This document shows positions 48,131 to 61,010 of a stretch of DNA of 64,000 nucleotides, in pieces; within the stretch, counting starts at the first letter, position 1, and every line of letters starts with the position of its first letter. A model generated the notes under the pieces. It made no database searches and was not told the origin of the DNA. It was given only the letters and a program-made list of their open reading frames with translations. The stretch is from positions 645,521 to 709,520 of the forward strand of contig MNCI01023742.1 of the NCBI GenBank assembly GCA_015680685.1, written 5' to 3'. A program made the position numbers and the translations under genes. The stretch is from Gnetum montanum (lineage: Eukaryota; Streptophyta; Gnetopsida; Gnetales; Gnetaceae).

Positions 48131-48299
48131 AAATAACACATATACATAACCATAAAATACAACAATACAACGATAAACATAGTTTACAACACCATCATGT
48201 AAACATAACCTATAGCATAGCAAAACAACAAAGGCATAGGAAACAAAGCTCTTATCTTTCTTGGGTGCAACTTGTTGAAACTAGAGGAAGTTTTTTCCA

Positions 48300-51200
48300 C
48301 ATTGGGATTGGTGGGAGATAAGTGAAAATTTAAAAAATTTTAATTTTGGATAGTGGACCCCACCATATGCATCCCATGCAAGATGCTTTATGACTAGAAA
48401 CTCCATCAACATTGGGATTTTAACCCCTTGGAGCACTAAAATCATATTCTATCCTCAAACCCCATGCATTCATACTTGGCAAGCTAGATCTAGCATGGAT
48501 TCATGCTTCCCACCTTCTAAAATCCTTAAAACCTCATGCCCTTGCCATTTTTAGTAGTTATAACTAACATCATCCAACCCTAGGCTTCAAAAGAAGATTA
48601 GGTCTAGTCAAAACTTGGTATTTTGGGTTTCCACATTAGGGTAGCACTACCCATTGTGAAACAAGGGGGGGTAACACGTATTCTTACCCAACAATGCCCA
48701 TCTAGCCAATATTTGTTCCTTAGAGTAGGTCCACATGACCTAGAACCCCTATAGTCATCCTCGGTAGCCTCAAAACCTCACTGAATCTAATCAAAAGTGT
48801 TTGAAACCTTAGAATTTGGTTGATCCACACTAGAAGAGGCCTCATCTACACTAGGTAGAATGGATCTAGCATGGATGGGTGGGGGGATGACTAAAATTGA
48901 CCACCTAGTAGCCATTTTTTCAATCCTATTACTCCTTGAAAACCTCCAATAAGCTAGTTTGCCTTAAAATAAGTCATGTTTTGTACCTATGGCTTGTTCC
49001 AAGCTAGTGAACCTCCCCTCCAAACTACTTAGTGTGGAAGCCAAGGGGGTATGTAGTAAAAGNTTGGGCTTTTCAAAGCTTCCATATGCTTCAAAATTGG
49101 TCAAAAGTAGTACAAAACTATCATCCCCCTCTTATCCATACTAGGGCCATCATGCCTAGCATGGAAGAATGGGGATTAGTTACATGAGGCACTTAGAGAC
49201 CTCAAAACTACTAGATTTTGACACTAAAGTATCATTTGTTGACACCAGCAATCCTAGGGGTTGACATGCATGGTCGATTTGCTGTCAAAAGATCCTAGAT
49301 CTAAGTTTTTTTATTCATCCACATTGGGGAAGGCCTTTTCCATGCTACCTAGTGTGGAAATAGCTTTACCCCAACTAGGAAGATTCATGGTGGATCCTAG
49401 ATACATCAAAACAATATTAGATTACCTTATACTTGAACCAAAGCAATATTAGCCCTTCTAAAAGCTGCCAAACTTCTAGATATAAAAAAAAATTAGCCCC
49501 CTAAGAATCTTCCACACTAAGGAGAAGGCTATCCACATTGGGCATCCTAGCCCCAACATAGATGGAAGGGGATAAAGTTGAAACTTCTAAAATTTTCATG
49601 AAAACTAACTTCTAGTAGCAACCCAACCTTTCTAGAAGTTAGAAGTCAACCACAACAACCCAAAACTCTCCCCTTTGTTCTCCATGCTTGGGATGATCCA
49701 ATCCACACTCCTAGCCCCAGCATGGATGGAGAGAGGTAAGCAAAGAAATCATATTACAACCCTCAAGCTTACCAAATTTTAATCATAGGCATAAAAAATT
49801 AACACTAACAAGCCTATAGACATGCATGCATAGCCAAAACTAATAAATATAGTAAAAAATAATAGGGTTCCTTAGTTCCTCCACACTAGGAATCATCTCT
49901 ACCACACTGGCCAATGTGGACAATAGGGGTTGACTCATAAAATAGTCCTTAGACACCTAAAATTGACACCAAAAAGCCTTGTATGTATCCTAGGACTTTG
50001 TTTACACCTCCCGTAGCCTTCAAACTCTACAAAAATGATCACAAATAGCCAAAAAGTATCCCTCTTGATCTTTGTACCTAGATCCATGCTAAGAATGGAA
50101 TCCTTAGCATGGAAGAAAGGGGATAAATCAAAAACCATTTTGGAACAATCAAAACTACCAGATTTTGGACTTAAACCCTAATCCTTGATCTCAGCAACTC
50201 TAGTAGCTAGCATGCATGACCAATTATGGTTAAAATTGATCTAGATCTAGGATTCCTGATCCACCCATCTTGGGGAAGGGCTCTTCCATGTTGGAAAATT
50301 TGAAAATATTTGGGAGAAGCTACCTTTCCACTTTTGGTAGCAAGTTAACACTCCCATAAGTCAAAAGTCCACATTGGAAAAGCCTAGGACTGATAGCCTC
50401 AAATTCATAACTATTTGACTTTATTTTGGTCCCTAGAACTCATCCACTTTCATTTTCCATGCTAGAGCAACTTCCCCAACATGGATCAAGTTGGGTGAGA
50501 TCTTGCACACTATCATAAATCCTCCAAACATGTCCAAAATTAGGAAAAAACTAAGGAAACTATAGTCTATAATCCTAGAAGCCTAGAAACCTAGTCGATG
50601 TGCTCCTAGACAATCCCAAGATTGAAGAATAAGAACACCCCATTCTTTCACATTGGGGCCATCATGCTCAATGTAGAAAAATAGGAGGAAGCTATTTCAA
50701 CTTGTTTTGGCACTCAAAACTAACTGAAATGGCCTAAAAATAAAGCTAGGAGATGCACTACCTCCAAATTTGGATTATAGTTGACAATTTGACCTTTTTC
50801 TAGCTTGTATCTAGATTATCCATATTGAGTCCCCTCTCATCCATGCTAACGAGTGTGGAAACAAGAAGGTTAAGCTTCTAAACATGCTTTTTGGCCTTTT
50901 TCAACTTCCAAAGTAATCAATTTTGACTGATCTAGCCTTGTGCTACCTTGGGAAGGCCCCCAAACCTTAATTTTGGCCCTTTTGATGTCATGCAACATAC
51001 TTTCCTCACTTTCCATGCTAGGCCATCCTGTCCAACATGGAAGATAGTTTCAAGCTTAAAAGAGGAGTCCCATTGGTTGAAATTGATGCTTGAACAAGTC
51101 CATTTCCTTTTCTAGTCAACTATGCTAACATGCAAGCCATTAGAAGTCAAAAACTAACCAAGAAAAGCCTCGGAAACTATCTATATGTTTCATCCATGTT

Positions 51201-51300
51201 GGAAGTCATCCCTTCCACACTAGCTAGCATAGAAATAGGGAGGTCCATCCTGGAAGCATTAAAAGCCTTAATCTTTAGGTCCAACAACTCGAAAACAACC
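48300..51300. repeat. Degenerate tandem array, period near 190 bp
   Basis: A motif pair, TCCACACTAGG-like followed within about 30-50 bp by CTAGCATGGAAG-like, recurs near 48.65, 48.85, 49.09, 49.32, 49.51, 49.69, 49.89, 50.09, 50.27, 50.46, 50.66, 50.83, 51.01 and 51.20 kb, about 170-235 bp apart. The two halves are near inverses, so each unit contains a weak dyad. Spacers share words such as AACTACCAAATTTTGG and CCTAGATCTAGG. Units are strongly diverged. One N at 49063. Confidence 0.6.
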
Positions 51301-52019
51301 TCTATTGATGTCCAAACTCATCCATGGCCCTCATAACCTTAAACCATGGACCATTAAGGCTTAAAATTGGTGAAATATAATCCTTTTGACCATGTTTTAA
51401 CCAAGATTCACTATATGTGATAGACTTTGCCTTACTTTAACCTTGTTTTATAATATCATGACCTATTTTGATCATTATTGCATTGTTGATCTTCTTTAGC
51501 CTCAATATTACTTTTATTTTAATATGTTTAATCTTATTATAGTCCTATATGGTCCTATTTAGCCTTGGGTTGGTATTGAATGGTGGGGTTTGACCTTTCC
51601 TAATCATCATTTGGCACCATGACATCATGGCTTGCTAAGGCTTTAAACTAGCATCATAGTCTACTAAGACTCTAAACTCGCATTATGGCCTGCTATGGCC
51701 TTAAACTAGTAATCTTGTGACTTGTTTTGACCTTATTTCACTTATTTTGATCTTTCTTAGCATATTTTTAGGCTTCTTGCCCTTATATCTACCTATATCT
51801 ATGTTTTATAACCATTTTTAACCCCATTTGCATTTTTTGACATTAAAGTAGCATGTTTTTGCATAATTTCATAGCCTTTTAGCATTATCTACTTATCTTT
51901 ACCTAATTTTCACTTAATGTGCTTATGGTTGACATGTAGATCTGAAGTATGAGTACCTAGGAACATATTAGTTTACCTTTGAGCCTATGTGGGCTTATGA
52001 TGATGTTGAGTGATGAATC

Positions 52020-53090
52020 GACACTAATTACCTAGATCTTAAGCTTCAGAGTCTCGTCGATTGCATAACCTTGATAGAAAAACCTCTAGAATGGCCTGAA
52101 AACCTAGTCAAACCCCTTGACTTAGAGGTAGGCAACATAGCTAAAGACTCTCTACTTGAGGTTCGTGTCACAACACATAGTAATGAGGAGAAAACCCTTA
52201 AACTAGGTTCCTCACTTGAACCTTAACAAGCTCAAGACATCACGAAGGTCCTACAAGGTAATATTAAGATCTTTGCCTAGTCATATGAAGATATTCCATG
52301 CCTAGACCCCCACCTAGTACAACACAACATTATACTTCATCCTAGCATTAGACCAGTTAAGAAAAAAGTGTGTAAGATTAAACCTGATGTGGGCCTTGGT
52401 AGTTCGTGGTGAGATCTCAAATATCTACCAAGTTGGTTTCATTAGGGATATCGACTATGTAGAATGGGTGTCCAACATAGCGGTAGTCCCCAAGGAAAAT
52501 AGGAGTATCCATATTTGCATTGATTTTTAATACCTAAATAAGGCAACCATCAAGGATGACTTTGCTCTATCTAGTATTGATCAACTTATCGATACTATGA
52601 CTTGACATGCCTTATTGTACTTTATGGATGGGTTTTTGGGATAAAACTAGATTAGGAACAACCTAGAACATCAACTTAACATAATGTTCATGATGCCTTG
52701 GGGTACTTTTGCTATACCATGATGCCCTTTGGCCTTAAGAACGTAGGAGCTACCTATCAAAGAGCCATGACCTATATCTTTAGTGATTACAACTAGGTTT
52801 ACTTAATGATTACATAGACGATATAGCTATTGAGTCCAAAGTGGTTAATAACCATGCTAATGACCTAGATCTTATGCTTAAAAAATTTCTCAAGTATGAT
52901 CTTAAGCTCAATCCCAAGAAATATGTCTTTTGTATCAAGATCAATAAGATGCTTGGCTTTGTAGTGTTTGAAGCAAGGATACATGTCAATCCTAATAATG
53001 TTAAGGCCATATCCAAATTAGTAGCATCTACCAACCTTAAGGAGCTTCAGGGATTACAAGGAAAATTACAATATATATATATATAGGTTT
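52020..53090 (+). pseudogene. Reverse transcriptase of element F
   Basis: Upstream linker with TLKLGSSLEP and KIFA-SYEDIP, then YQVGFIRDIDYVEWVSNIAV, HICIDF, LNKATIKDDFALSSIDQLID, FMDGFLG (first Asp), MPWGTFAIP, YIDDIAIES (intact YxDD box near 52.81 kb), KYDLKLNPKKYVF, MLGFVVFEARIHVNP and LQGLQGKLQYI. These are standard Tat-lineage motifs. Stops and frameshifts throughout. Confidence 0.88.
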
Positions 53091-53600
53091 ATCACTAGGC
53101 TTATAGATAAGTTATAGTCCATGCAACACTTGCTTAAGAAAGGGGTTCACTATGAGTGAATGGATCAATGCCAAGAGGCCTTTAAAAACCTTAAGCAAGA
53201 GTTGGCACTACTATTGACAATCTATCCTCCTTAAGAAGCTAAATCACTTTACATCTATCTCGCTATCTCTAACATATCCATTATCTCTCTACTCTATCAA
53301 AAATGTGATGATGGAGCAAAGATGTCAATATACTATATTAGCCATGCATTAGTTGCCCATGAGACCTAATACACTAAAGTGGAGAATTATTGTCTCATAC
53401 TAGTCTTCTCATTGAAGAAGTGGAGACACTACCTCTTTAGGAGCCAAGTCAATGTCATTTTCAAAGATAATATACATAGATTCATAATGACCAACATTTA
53501 TGAGAGTAGTTGTATAGCCCAATGGAAAGCCATAACAATGGATTTTGACCTTCATAACATCTCTTAGTCCTCAAGAAAAGGTTAAGCTATAGTACCACAA
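53091..53600 (+). pseudogene. RNase H of element F
   Basis: Follows RT: QEAFKNLKQELALLL, SLYIYLAISN (first Asp position changed), MSIYYISHALVAHET, TKVENYCLILVFSLKKWRHY and LFRSQVNVIF-DN. It matches the connection and RNase H part of Ty3/gypsy pol. Decayed. Confidence 0.75.
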
Positions 53601-53629
53601 CTTATAGTTTCACCCATTGATGACTAAGT

Positions 53630-54000
53630 AACCTTAGAGCTTAAGTTCCCTAATGAACACATTAACATCATTAGCCAAGTGCTCAAGGGTAAATGAGGTA
53701 TTCATGCACTTTGATGAAGCTTCAACTATCCATGGGGCTAGTGTCACTACCATCATAACATTTCCATCTAGTGAAATCCAATCCTTCGCATATTGTTTTG
53801 AGTTTCCATGCTCCAATAGCATAGCGGAGTATGAGGATTTGATCAAAGGGATGATGGTAGCTTGTGATCTAGGAATCAAGCATTTAATGATCAAAGGTAA
53901 TTTAGAAATCATTTTTAACCAAGTTATCAAGGTTTACTCATGCAAGGAAAAAACATTTACAACCTTAAGATGACTTAGGGAAGTAATTATTATAGTAATT
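53630..54000 (+). pseudogene. Archaeal-type second RNase H of element F
   Basis: Open over about 105 codons: VFMHFDEASTIHGASVTTII (Asp of the FDGA motif), EFPCSNSIAEYEDLIKGMM (Glu of AEYEAL), ACDLGIKHLMIKGNLEIIFN (the GDS position now GN). This additional RNase H marks the Tat/Ogre group and is absent from B and C. Confidence 0.85.
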
Positions 54001-54039
54001 TATAGATGTAGATATTCAACACATACTTCAAAATGAGAA

Positions 54040-54500
54040 AACTATAGATGATGTCATCACAATGCTAGCCCTTAGTGTAATGTTAGATGTGTTTAGTAAG
54101 TTATTCACCTTGACTATGGACTATGCTATTTCCATCACAAAGAGCACTAAGGATACCTTTAGGACTATAGTTCATACTTCTCCTACTAGGAAGTGGCACA
54201 ATAACATCAAATTTTACCTTATGCATGGTGAATCTTCACAAGGATTGACTACTAATTAAAAGGATGTTGTACGTAAATGATGGAAGTAGTATGACATCAT
54301 AAGTGATAACACAGTATATCAATGGTCCTATGATGGAATATTACTAGTGTGGTTAGGTAAGATCGAAGCCAAAATAGTCCTAGAGTAGGTTCATGAAGGT
54401 ATGTGTAAAGGACATATAGGACCTAGATCCATTGCCACTAAGATTAGGTGGTTAGGCTACTACTCGCCCTATATGAAAAGTGACTATTGGAATAGAAAAT
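54040..54500 (+). pseudogene. Integrase N-terminal stump of element F
   Basis: Linker (ALSVMLD), then YQWSYDGILLVWLGK, VHEGMCKGHIGPRSIATKIRW and LGYYSPYMKSDYW, the H-H part of the integrase HHCC zinc region. The CC pair and the whole catalytic core are missing; recognisable sequence ends by 54.5 kb. Confidence 0.75.
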
Positions 54501-54544
54501 ATTGGCTTCTAGAAAAACCAATGATTATTAGTCATAACTAGCCT

Positions 54545-55419
54545 CAACCCAAAATCTCCTAGGGTGTTTACAAGAAAAATAGGATTTAGGGTGCCTTGGA
54601 GAGTCTGGTAGATCACCTAGGGAATTAAGGGGGGTGTAAAATGGGGGTAACAAAGGAGGAAGATGTAGATCTATAAAGTAATGTACTGAAAATAAAATAA
54701 TTATCTCTAGAATTATACACAAAATGAAATCATAAACTTTATTAAGTAAACAAAGAATGAGTTTAAAGGGGTGTCCAAATTTGGTATGCAAGATGAGGGC
54801 AAAGGGAGGTTCACTTGGGCAAGGGTTCAGAGCCCTTTGAAGCCATGATCAACTTCATGATCTAGTATCTCTACCACTCCTAATGCTATCAAACCTACTT
54901 TTTCATCACCTTAGATCTACAACATTGGTTACTATTGAGGTTAGGAAAATGTGAAGGATTAGGATGGCCAAAGTGCACCATGCTAAGATTTGGTGATCCC
55001 ATGGGGTAATGTTGACACCCAAAGTTCATAGATCATAAGGGGGAGTGATAGGAGGTAATCGGTTGTAGAGGTTCCATAGTACTAGGCTCCAAGAAGTTTT
55101 GTTTCTGTTAAGGAAGCAAGAGCTCTTAGATGCCAAAATCCCAAGGGTGCTAAAGTGTAAAAGTGTGGAACCTTAAAATGGTGCCAAGGTTTTGTTTTTA
55201 TAGGGTTATGGCCATGATTTGGGTTACAAATGGCTAACTGATTTGCTGCAAATTGGCTGCCAAATTGTTAATTTATTAGCTACAAATTGACTACCAAATT
55301 GCTGAAAATTAACTGCCATGTTCAGGGGGGATAGGTAAGATCCACCCCCATGCATCCTAGCTATCTAATCCCTTCACACTAGCTAACCCCCTCTCTCCTA
55401 CTTGGAAAACCCTCTCTAA
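54545..55419. other. Unassigned, LTR-like segment
   Basis: No ORF. A G-rich tract (54628-54650) and a short imperfect repeat GCTGCAAATTGGCTGCCAAATTG (two overlapping words, 55254-55312) sit near a TATA-like TTTTTATAGGG (55194-55204). The layout recalls an LTR with U3 repeats, but there is no partner copy to prove it. Confidence 0.3.
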
Positions 55420-56150
55420 TGAGTGTCAAAGTGTCACATCAATAGGCCCCCATCAATGAGGCCCCATTTACATGGTGTTTTCCATAGTAAGAGTCATTGA
55501 GTATATGAATCTTTATTCAAGCACTATTGTACCTAAGCACGATAGTGTGTGCGGAAATAAAGAAAAGCTTCTTAATAAACCTTGCAGCATTCTGGACAGT
55601 TTAAATATTTTATTCATGCATTTAATGTTTTTAGTTATTTATTCAATGTTCCTCAGTAAATAAGATAATAATTAATTAAGAAAGATAAGATAAATATTAA
55701 TTAAGTAATCACATAAGTATGACTACTTTAAGCATGCATATGAAGTTTGGTAATTCCAACAATGCTTAAGCTTAGTAACCTAGCAATGATGTGTGTTTAG
55801 GATGTGTATGGAAAGTCGAATTAGGTGCTTATGTTAGGACTAGTTAAACAATAGTTAGCCCATTAGATTAAAGTAGACATTAAATTAGTTTATTATTTAT
55901 CCTATTTATTTTAAGCACCAAAACCATAAATTATAAAATGGCAAAAGTTATATGCATCGATTACACATAACCATATCTTTGTACTTCACAAGTGTAATTG
56001 GGAAGACAATAAATGACCATTAGGATAAGGTTCACTTCCTAGATGACTAATGTACCAAAAGACATAGAGTCCATGAAATTTGACTAGATCATGCATGAAC
56101 ACTTCATGATTTATATGGTTGAGTGCAGGGGTACCTTTCATTGCTCATCA
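55420..56150 (+). repeat. 5' LTR of element C
   Basis: About 731 bp; the right end CTCATCA is firm because the primer site follows, the left edge (TGAGTGTC) is uncertain. The reverse complement matches the B and D LTRs, for example ACAAGTGTAATT near 55990 and ATATGGTTGAGTGCAGGGGT near 56113. The U3 palindromes seen in B survive only as ACATCAATAGG/CCCATCAATG fragments (55437-55465). Confidence 0.8.
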
Positions 56151-56151
56151 T

Positions 56152-56168
56152 TGGCACTATTGCAGGGA
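56152..56168 (+). other. Primer binding site of element C (tRNA-Asp type)
   Basis: TGGCACTATTGCAGGGA, one base after the LTR. Close to TGGCGCCGTTGCCGGGG and the best preserved relative of the sites in A and B. Confidence 0.75.
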
Positions 56169-56449
56169 CTCTTTTTGTTTGAAATGTGTGCTAGATAGGA
56201 TTAGTGAATATCTTTAACATCGTTGGATGAACCCCAAGATCAACATCACTTTTAAACATAATATAATTATATAAACATACTAATATTCTACTTGTTTACA
56301 AAATTTCTTCTTCTCTCAAGAGTGACGATGCTAAATCGTTGGTCCCACAAGAGTGCAAGATAGTATATACTCATCCAAATGAGTATGTGTCTAATTTCAC
56401 CTTCATCTTGCACTAGGATGAATAACCATAATGGAATGACATGGAAGGC

Positions 56450-58080
56450 AACATTGTAATACCTCTTGATTGATCTATGCCCATGATGCTGCTTCAAAAT
56501 CTTAAGAAGTTAGGCATCCATGATTTTCAAGAGGAGTACATTGTGCATGATTACAACTACTAGGATTACCATCCCAGTAAAACACAATGCTGGAGAGATC
56601 AACACCAGGAAAAGCATCATGAATTTGCAAAGGGAAAATGGTTCACCAATTCCTTGTTCCTGGTAAACCAAGACAACAAAAATAACCCTCTCTCTAGGGG
56701 CTCTTAACATGAAAATTCTTCACCCTTCATTACTGGTGATGAGAATGTGAACCTAAATCTACATTCCACTATCAACAACTGAGGTTTAGGTAAAGACGGT
56801 AATGAAGGCAAGGGCTCATACAAGCATTAAGATGATAAGAAACCTAATGAGTGTGGTCATGACCACTAAAGGGAAGTTTGAAAATACCATGATGGTGGTA
56901 GTCCTCCTCCCTCTTTACCCTCTTCATCTACATCTTCTTCTTCCTCTTCTTCTGGTTCTAAAGAATGTTGTAGAAGGAACAATCATGATGGAGGTGAGCA
57001 ATAGGAAATAATACTAATTATCATGCCCATAATAATCAAAGGGGTAACAAAGGACATCATTGATGACGATGAAATAATGATGATGATGAGCCTTTACTAG
57101 CAACTCAAAGCATGCTTAACATTGTAGAGGTATTTAAGATCCAAACTAGACATGTGAAATATAGTTGAATGAAGTGCTTAGACATGAAAAATATCCCAAG
57201 ATTTGAGCAGGGATATAACTTTGATCCACAAAACCATCTGCAAGCCTTTCATAGTGCTTACATCTAACAAAACATAAAGAATGACTGGTAGAAATTGAAT
57301 CTATTCTCCAAGACACTCATCAATGAGGCAGAAAGCTAGTACCAATCCTTATAACTAGAATCCATTTGCAAATGGAGTACCATGCTAGAACTATTTAATG
57401 AAAAATACCACACATACTCTAAAGTGTGTAATCTGAGAAGGTAAATCCAAAACTAAAAATAGGGAACACATGAACCCTTAGATGCCATCATGGGTAGATA
57501 TTATTCTCTCTTATATCAATGCCCTAGCCATGGTTATTCTTAGAGGAAACAACTCCACCATACCATAGATGGGCTCAGAGAAAAAACTAGAAGAATTTAT
57601 GGGGTTTATGTTGAAGGGAGAATATCCAAACTAAGTGCTCATCATATACAAAGGCTATTAGAGCAAGTAGTAGAAAAAGAAGGTGAGTTGTGAAAAAGGG
57701 AACATGCAAAAGAATATAGTAGGGACCCTTCCATCAAGAAAAGGGAGGTTTGATTTTGTAACAATGAGGAGTCACCACTTGACGAGGTGGTGAATAGGAA
57801 GACCTTGCTCATCCAAAAATTCATTTCTGATATTTTGGCAAAGGTTGATAAATTATGGGAGTCTTTCCATAAAAAATTCCAAACTACTATGAAGATTGGT
57901 AAAGAATCCAAAGAGCATAATAGCGATTGCAACAACAAGAGGTGGAAGGAAGTTGAATGTGCTTACCAAAGAGGTAAGGGCAACGCTGCTATAGTAGAAG
58001 AAGTTGTGGAGATAGACTCTAATGATGATGTCAGGTTGACATTTATCAATATTAAAATCCTAAGGGATGTTGCCCTATGA
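56450..58080 (+). pseudogene. Gag of element C
   Basis: N-terminal part with low-complexity Ser and Asp runs (SSSTSSSSSSSGSKE near 56.93 kb). The capsid-type domain includes NHLQAFHSAYI, FSKTLINEAESWYQSL, STMLELFNEKYHTYSK, HEPLDAIMGRYYSLL and HTIDGLREKTRRIYG (about 57.2-57.6 kb), followed by VEKEGEL and a Lys/Glu-rich tail (57787-58080) open for 97 codons with KRWKEVECAYQRGKG. It matches B almost block by block. Confidence 0.82.
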
Positions 58081-58789
58081 TGTTACACTTACAAGATTCT
58101 AGGGTGTACGTGTTAAATCCTAAATAGCATGAAGGTAAGAACCTAGATGATTGCCTTATACTCAAGGTAATCCAAAGCAATTCCACTAGCAACAACAAGC
58201 TTACTACCAATTGGAGCTCCACCACAATCATATGAACAATACTAGTAATCGCAGCAACCACAATTATGGGGAATGCCATTGCCAAGACAATAGTATCCTT
58301 ATAGGAAACTAGATTCATATGGGTACTATGTTCAGTAACCTATTTCTCCATGAAGCTCTATCAACCATGCCTCATTCTAACATCACTATTATCCTCCAAA
58401 GTACCATCAAAATCATTCACCATCTAATCAAGGGGATCACCCATATCCATACCACCCTCTACATCTATCTATACACATCTCTCTGCCTCAACCAAGTTGC
58501 CTCCTACTCTATCCATGGAGAGAAAAATTCCCTCATAGTCACAGTGAAAAAATGCTACAATGGCTATAAATTTACAACTAGCCTTTTAGCTAAGCGGTTT
58601 AGACAATTGATCCAGGAAATGACCATTTTTTCAACCCAACAGTCCTCCCAAACCCTCACAACCTAATGTAGTTGGTTACCCTGTATCTCCAGCACCCTCA
58701 TCCTCTGCATCAAATACATTCGAGAGTTCTTCAAACCAAATGCTACCTCAGATCCACATTGTGATGTTAACTCATACTATCTCCAATTG

Positions 58790-59390
58790 GATCAAGGCTA
58801 GAAACCTTTCCATGAAAATATCTAACCTAGGAAGTCCTCTTATTTACTTATAGATCACTAGACATAAGCCATGTAAGGCTCTTCTTAATTCTAGTTCCAG
58901 TGTCAATCTCATCTCTTATGACATGTACAAGGCCTAGAACCTACCACCTCTTAAGAAGAGTAATATCCATTTGGAATTGGTAGACTAGTCAATCACTATC
59001 CCTTTGGGATTAGTGGAGGAAATTGTGACTATAGTTTTCGGGTGGTCCTATCCTACCAATTTTCTAGTGATCAAGGTAGAAAACTGAAAAGGCAACTTCC
59101 CCATCATTATGGGATGTGCATGGTTGAGTACTATTGATGCACAAATGGGCATCAGGACATCTACTTGGAAATCTCCAAGAAGAATAAATTTGGACACCTT
59201 GAGAAGAAGCAAGTTCCATGCATCATGTACAACGATAAAGGGTGCAACTGTATGCAAAAAATTTGGTCCATTAACAATACATTTATTAAAGCATGAAATT
59301 AGTGTGCACATGAAACCAATATCCAAAGGTACCTGTATGCACCAACCACAAAATAGGAGGATACCTAGTTATTAATAACTAACTCTAATA
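58790..59390 (+). pseudogene. Protease of element C
   Basis: ALLNSSSSVNLISYDMYKA corresponds to the Athila LLDLGASVNLLPYSVY block, so the active-site Asp position is Asn. Then LELVD, IPLGLVEEIVTIVFGW, YPTNFLVIKVEN and FPIIMGCAWLSTIDAQMG (the GRPFLAT block). Clear homologue of the B protease. Confidence 0.8.
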
Positions 59391-59799
59391 GTAACACACT
59401 ATGCATGAAACCTACTAAGATCCTAGCATGTGCCTATGTTAGGGGCATGGATGAATTTAAGCAAGTTCATCACCAACTCTCTAATGATGAAGATGATGAT
59501 ACCTATTGGGGAAGAGTTGGAAATCCCTGATAATTTCAAGCTAGATCCCCTAGAGTTAAAAACTCTATTAGCCAACATGGAGTGTGCATTTTTAAAAATA
59601 GTAAGTCAATTATAATCAATGCAAATCTTGCTTCCAAATAAAAAGATAAGTTGCTAAAGGTCATCAACAAATGGCCAGCAGCCTCTACTTGGTCATATCT
59701 TGAACTAAATGAAATTGATCCATAGATATGCCAGCATCATATATATGCCAACCTGGCCATGAAGCCAAGAAGGTAGCCACAATGGTGGTTGAATTCCAA

Positions 59800-60320
59800 G
59801 TTGAATTAGATCATCAAAGAGAAAATAGAACAACTCCTTAAGGTAGAGCACATATAAACCATCACGGATAGTGAGTTGGTTAGTCCACTCATAATTGTGC
59901 CAAAGAAAGGTTGCAAGTAATGGGTTTGCATCGACTTTAGGTTGTTGAATATGGCAATATTTAAAGATCATTTACCATTTCCATTTGTGAACCAAGCGTT
60001 GGACACTATATTTGGAAATTACTATTATAGCTTCATGGATGGTTATAGTGGCTATAAGTAAATCTAGATTGTGCCAAGGAATCATACCAAAACAATATTC
60101 ATGAGTCCTTAGAAAACTTTTGCATATTGCAAGATGTCATTTGGATTTTTTAATGCCACTACAACATTCCAATGCTTGGTCCTTAATATTTTTAAACAGC
60201 ATATTGATAACATGGTAGAGGTATTTATGGATGAATTCTCTACCTATGGGGCTAAATTTGAGCATGCCCAAGATCACCTTGAGCAAGTACTAAAAAGGTG
60301 TTGAAACAAACCTTAAGCTC
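59800..60320 (+). pseudogene. Reverse transcriptase of element C
   Basis: ITDSELVSPLIIVPKKG, WVCIDFRLLNMAIFKDHLPF, PFVNQALD, YYYSFMDGYSGYK, KTFAYCKMSFGFFNATTTFQ and VEVFMDEFSTYGAKF. The YxDD box reads FMDE as in B. Stops at Gln and Trp positions. Athila-type RT. Confidence 0.88.
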
Positions 60321-60499
60321 AATTGACAAAAAATACATTTAATGTTACAAGAGGGCATAGTACTGTGGCAAAAAATTACTTAGAAAGGGATTGAGGTAGA
60401 CCCTGAAAAGATAAGGATCATCCAAGAAATCACACACTAACCAAAGATACTCAAAGACATCTAATCATTCCTTGGACACACTGGCTACTACTGATAGTT

Positions 60500-61010
60500 T
60501 ATAGAGAATTTTTTTTATGATCACAAAGTTGTTGGTTGAGCTTACAAAGAAAGATGCTCCATTTATTTGAACCAATAAATGTAAACATGCATTCCAAAAT
60601 CTAAAGGAAAATCTTGTAAAAACTTCAATTCTACAAGCACCAAACTGGTCCAATCGATTTTCATAATGATAGATACATCTAATTATGCCTTGGGAGCTAT
60701 GCTTATGAAATTGGACAATAAGAAACGTCCATACTACAGCCACTACATGAGCCAAAGAATTGTAGGTGCATAGTTGAATTGCACCACAACTAAGAAAGAA
60801 CTAATGGTAGTGGTTTATGCTCTTGAAAAGTTCAGGCACTATGTCCTTCGCTATAAATTTTTTATGCACATAGATCATAGTGTCATCTACTTCCTAATAA
60901 ATAAGCCATTGGTGAGTCCTTGTATCATACAATGGCTCATGATCTTGTAAGAATTTGATCTCACAATGGTAGATTTAAAGGAAACTAAGAATGTGATCAC
61001 TGACCATCTC
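60500..61010 (+). pseudogene. RNase H of element C
   Basis: Pieces in several frames include FFAITKLLVE-type connection sequence, IMIDTSNYALGAMLM, PYYSHYMSQRIV, LNCTTTKKELMVVVYALEKF, DHSVIYFLINK and the terminal VITDHLFLL (usually VADHLSRL). Single RNase H only. Confidence 0.7.

Larger units (their letters stand above)
46431..51939. other. 5.5-kb interruption between protease and RT of element F
   Basis: Polyprotein reading stops at 46430 before GTAATG and resumes after a TGTAG at 51939 (LKYEYLG). Both flanks (46.43-47.1 and 51.35-51.94 kb) are T-rich and share CATGGCCTAAA words. Inside lie an antisense ORF relic and a degenerate tandem array. It may be a nested element without recognisable ends or an enlarged version of the protease-RT intron known from Ogre elements. 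The tested GT-AG join does not keep the frame, so splicing is unproven. Confidence 0.45.
43030..54500 (+). mobile_element. Element F: decayed Tat-like Ty3/gypsy retrotransposon
   Basis: Plus-strand order gag, protease, RT, RNase H, archaeal-type RNase H, integrase stump. The second RNase H and the gag and RT motifs place it in the Tat/Ogre lineage. LTRs were not identified. Integrase breaks off near 54.5 kb. Protease and RT are separated by about 5.5 kb (46431-51939), far more than in relatives, through insertion or a very large intron-like segment. All genes carry stops, many at Gln or Trp codons. Confidence 0.8.
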
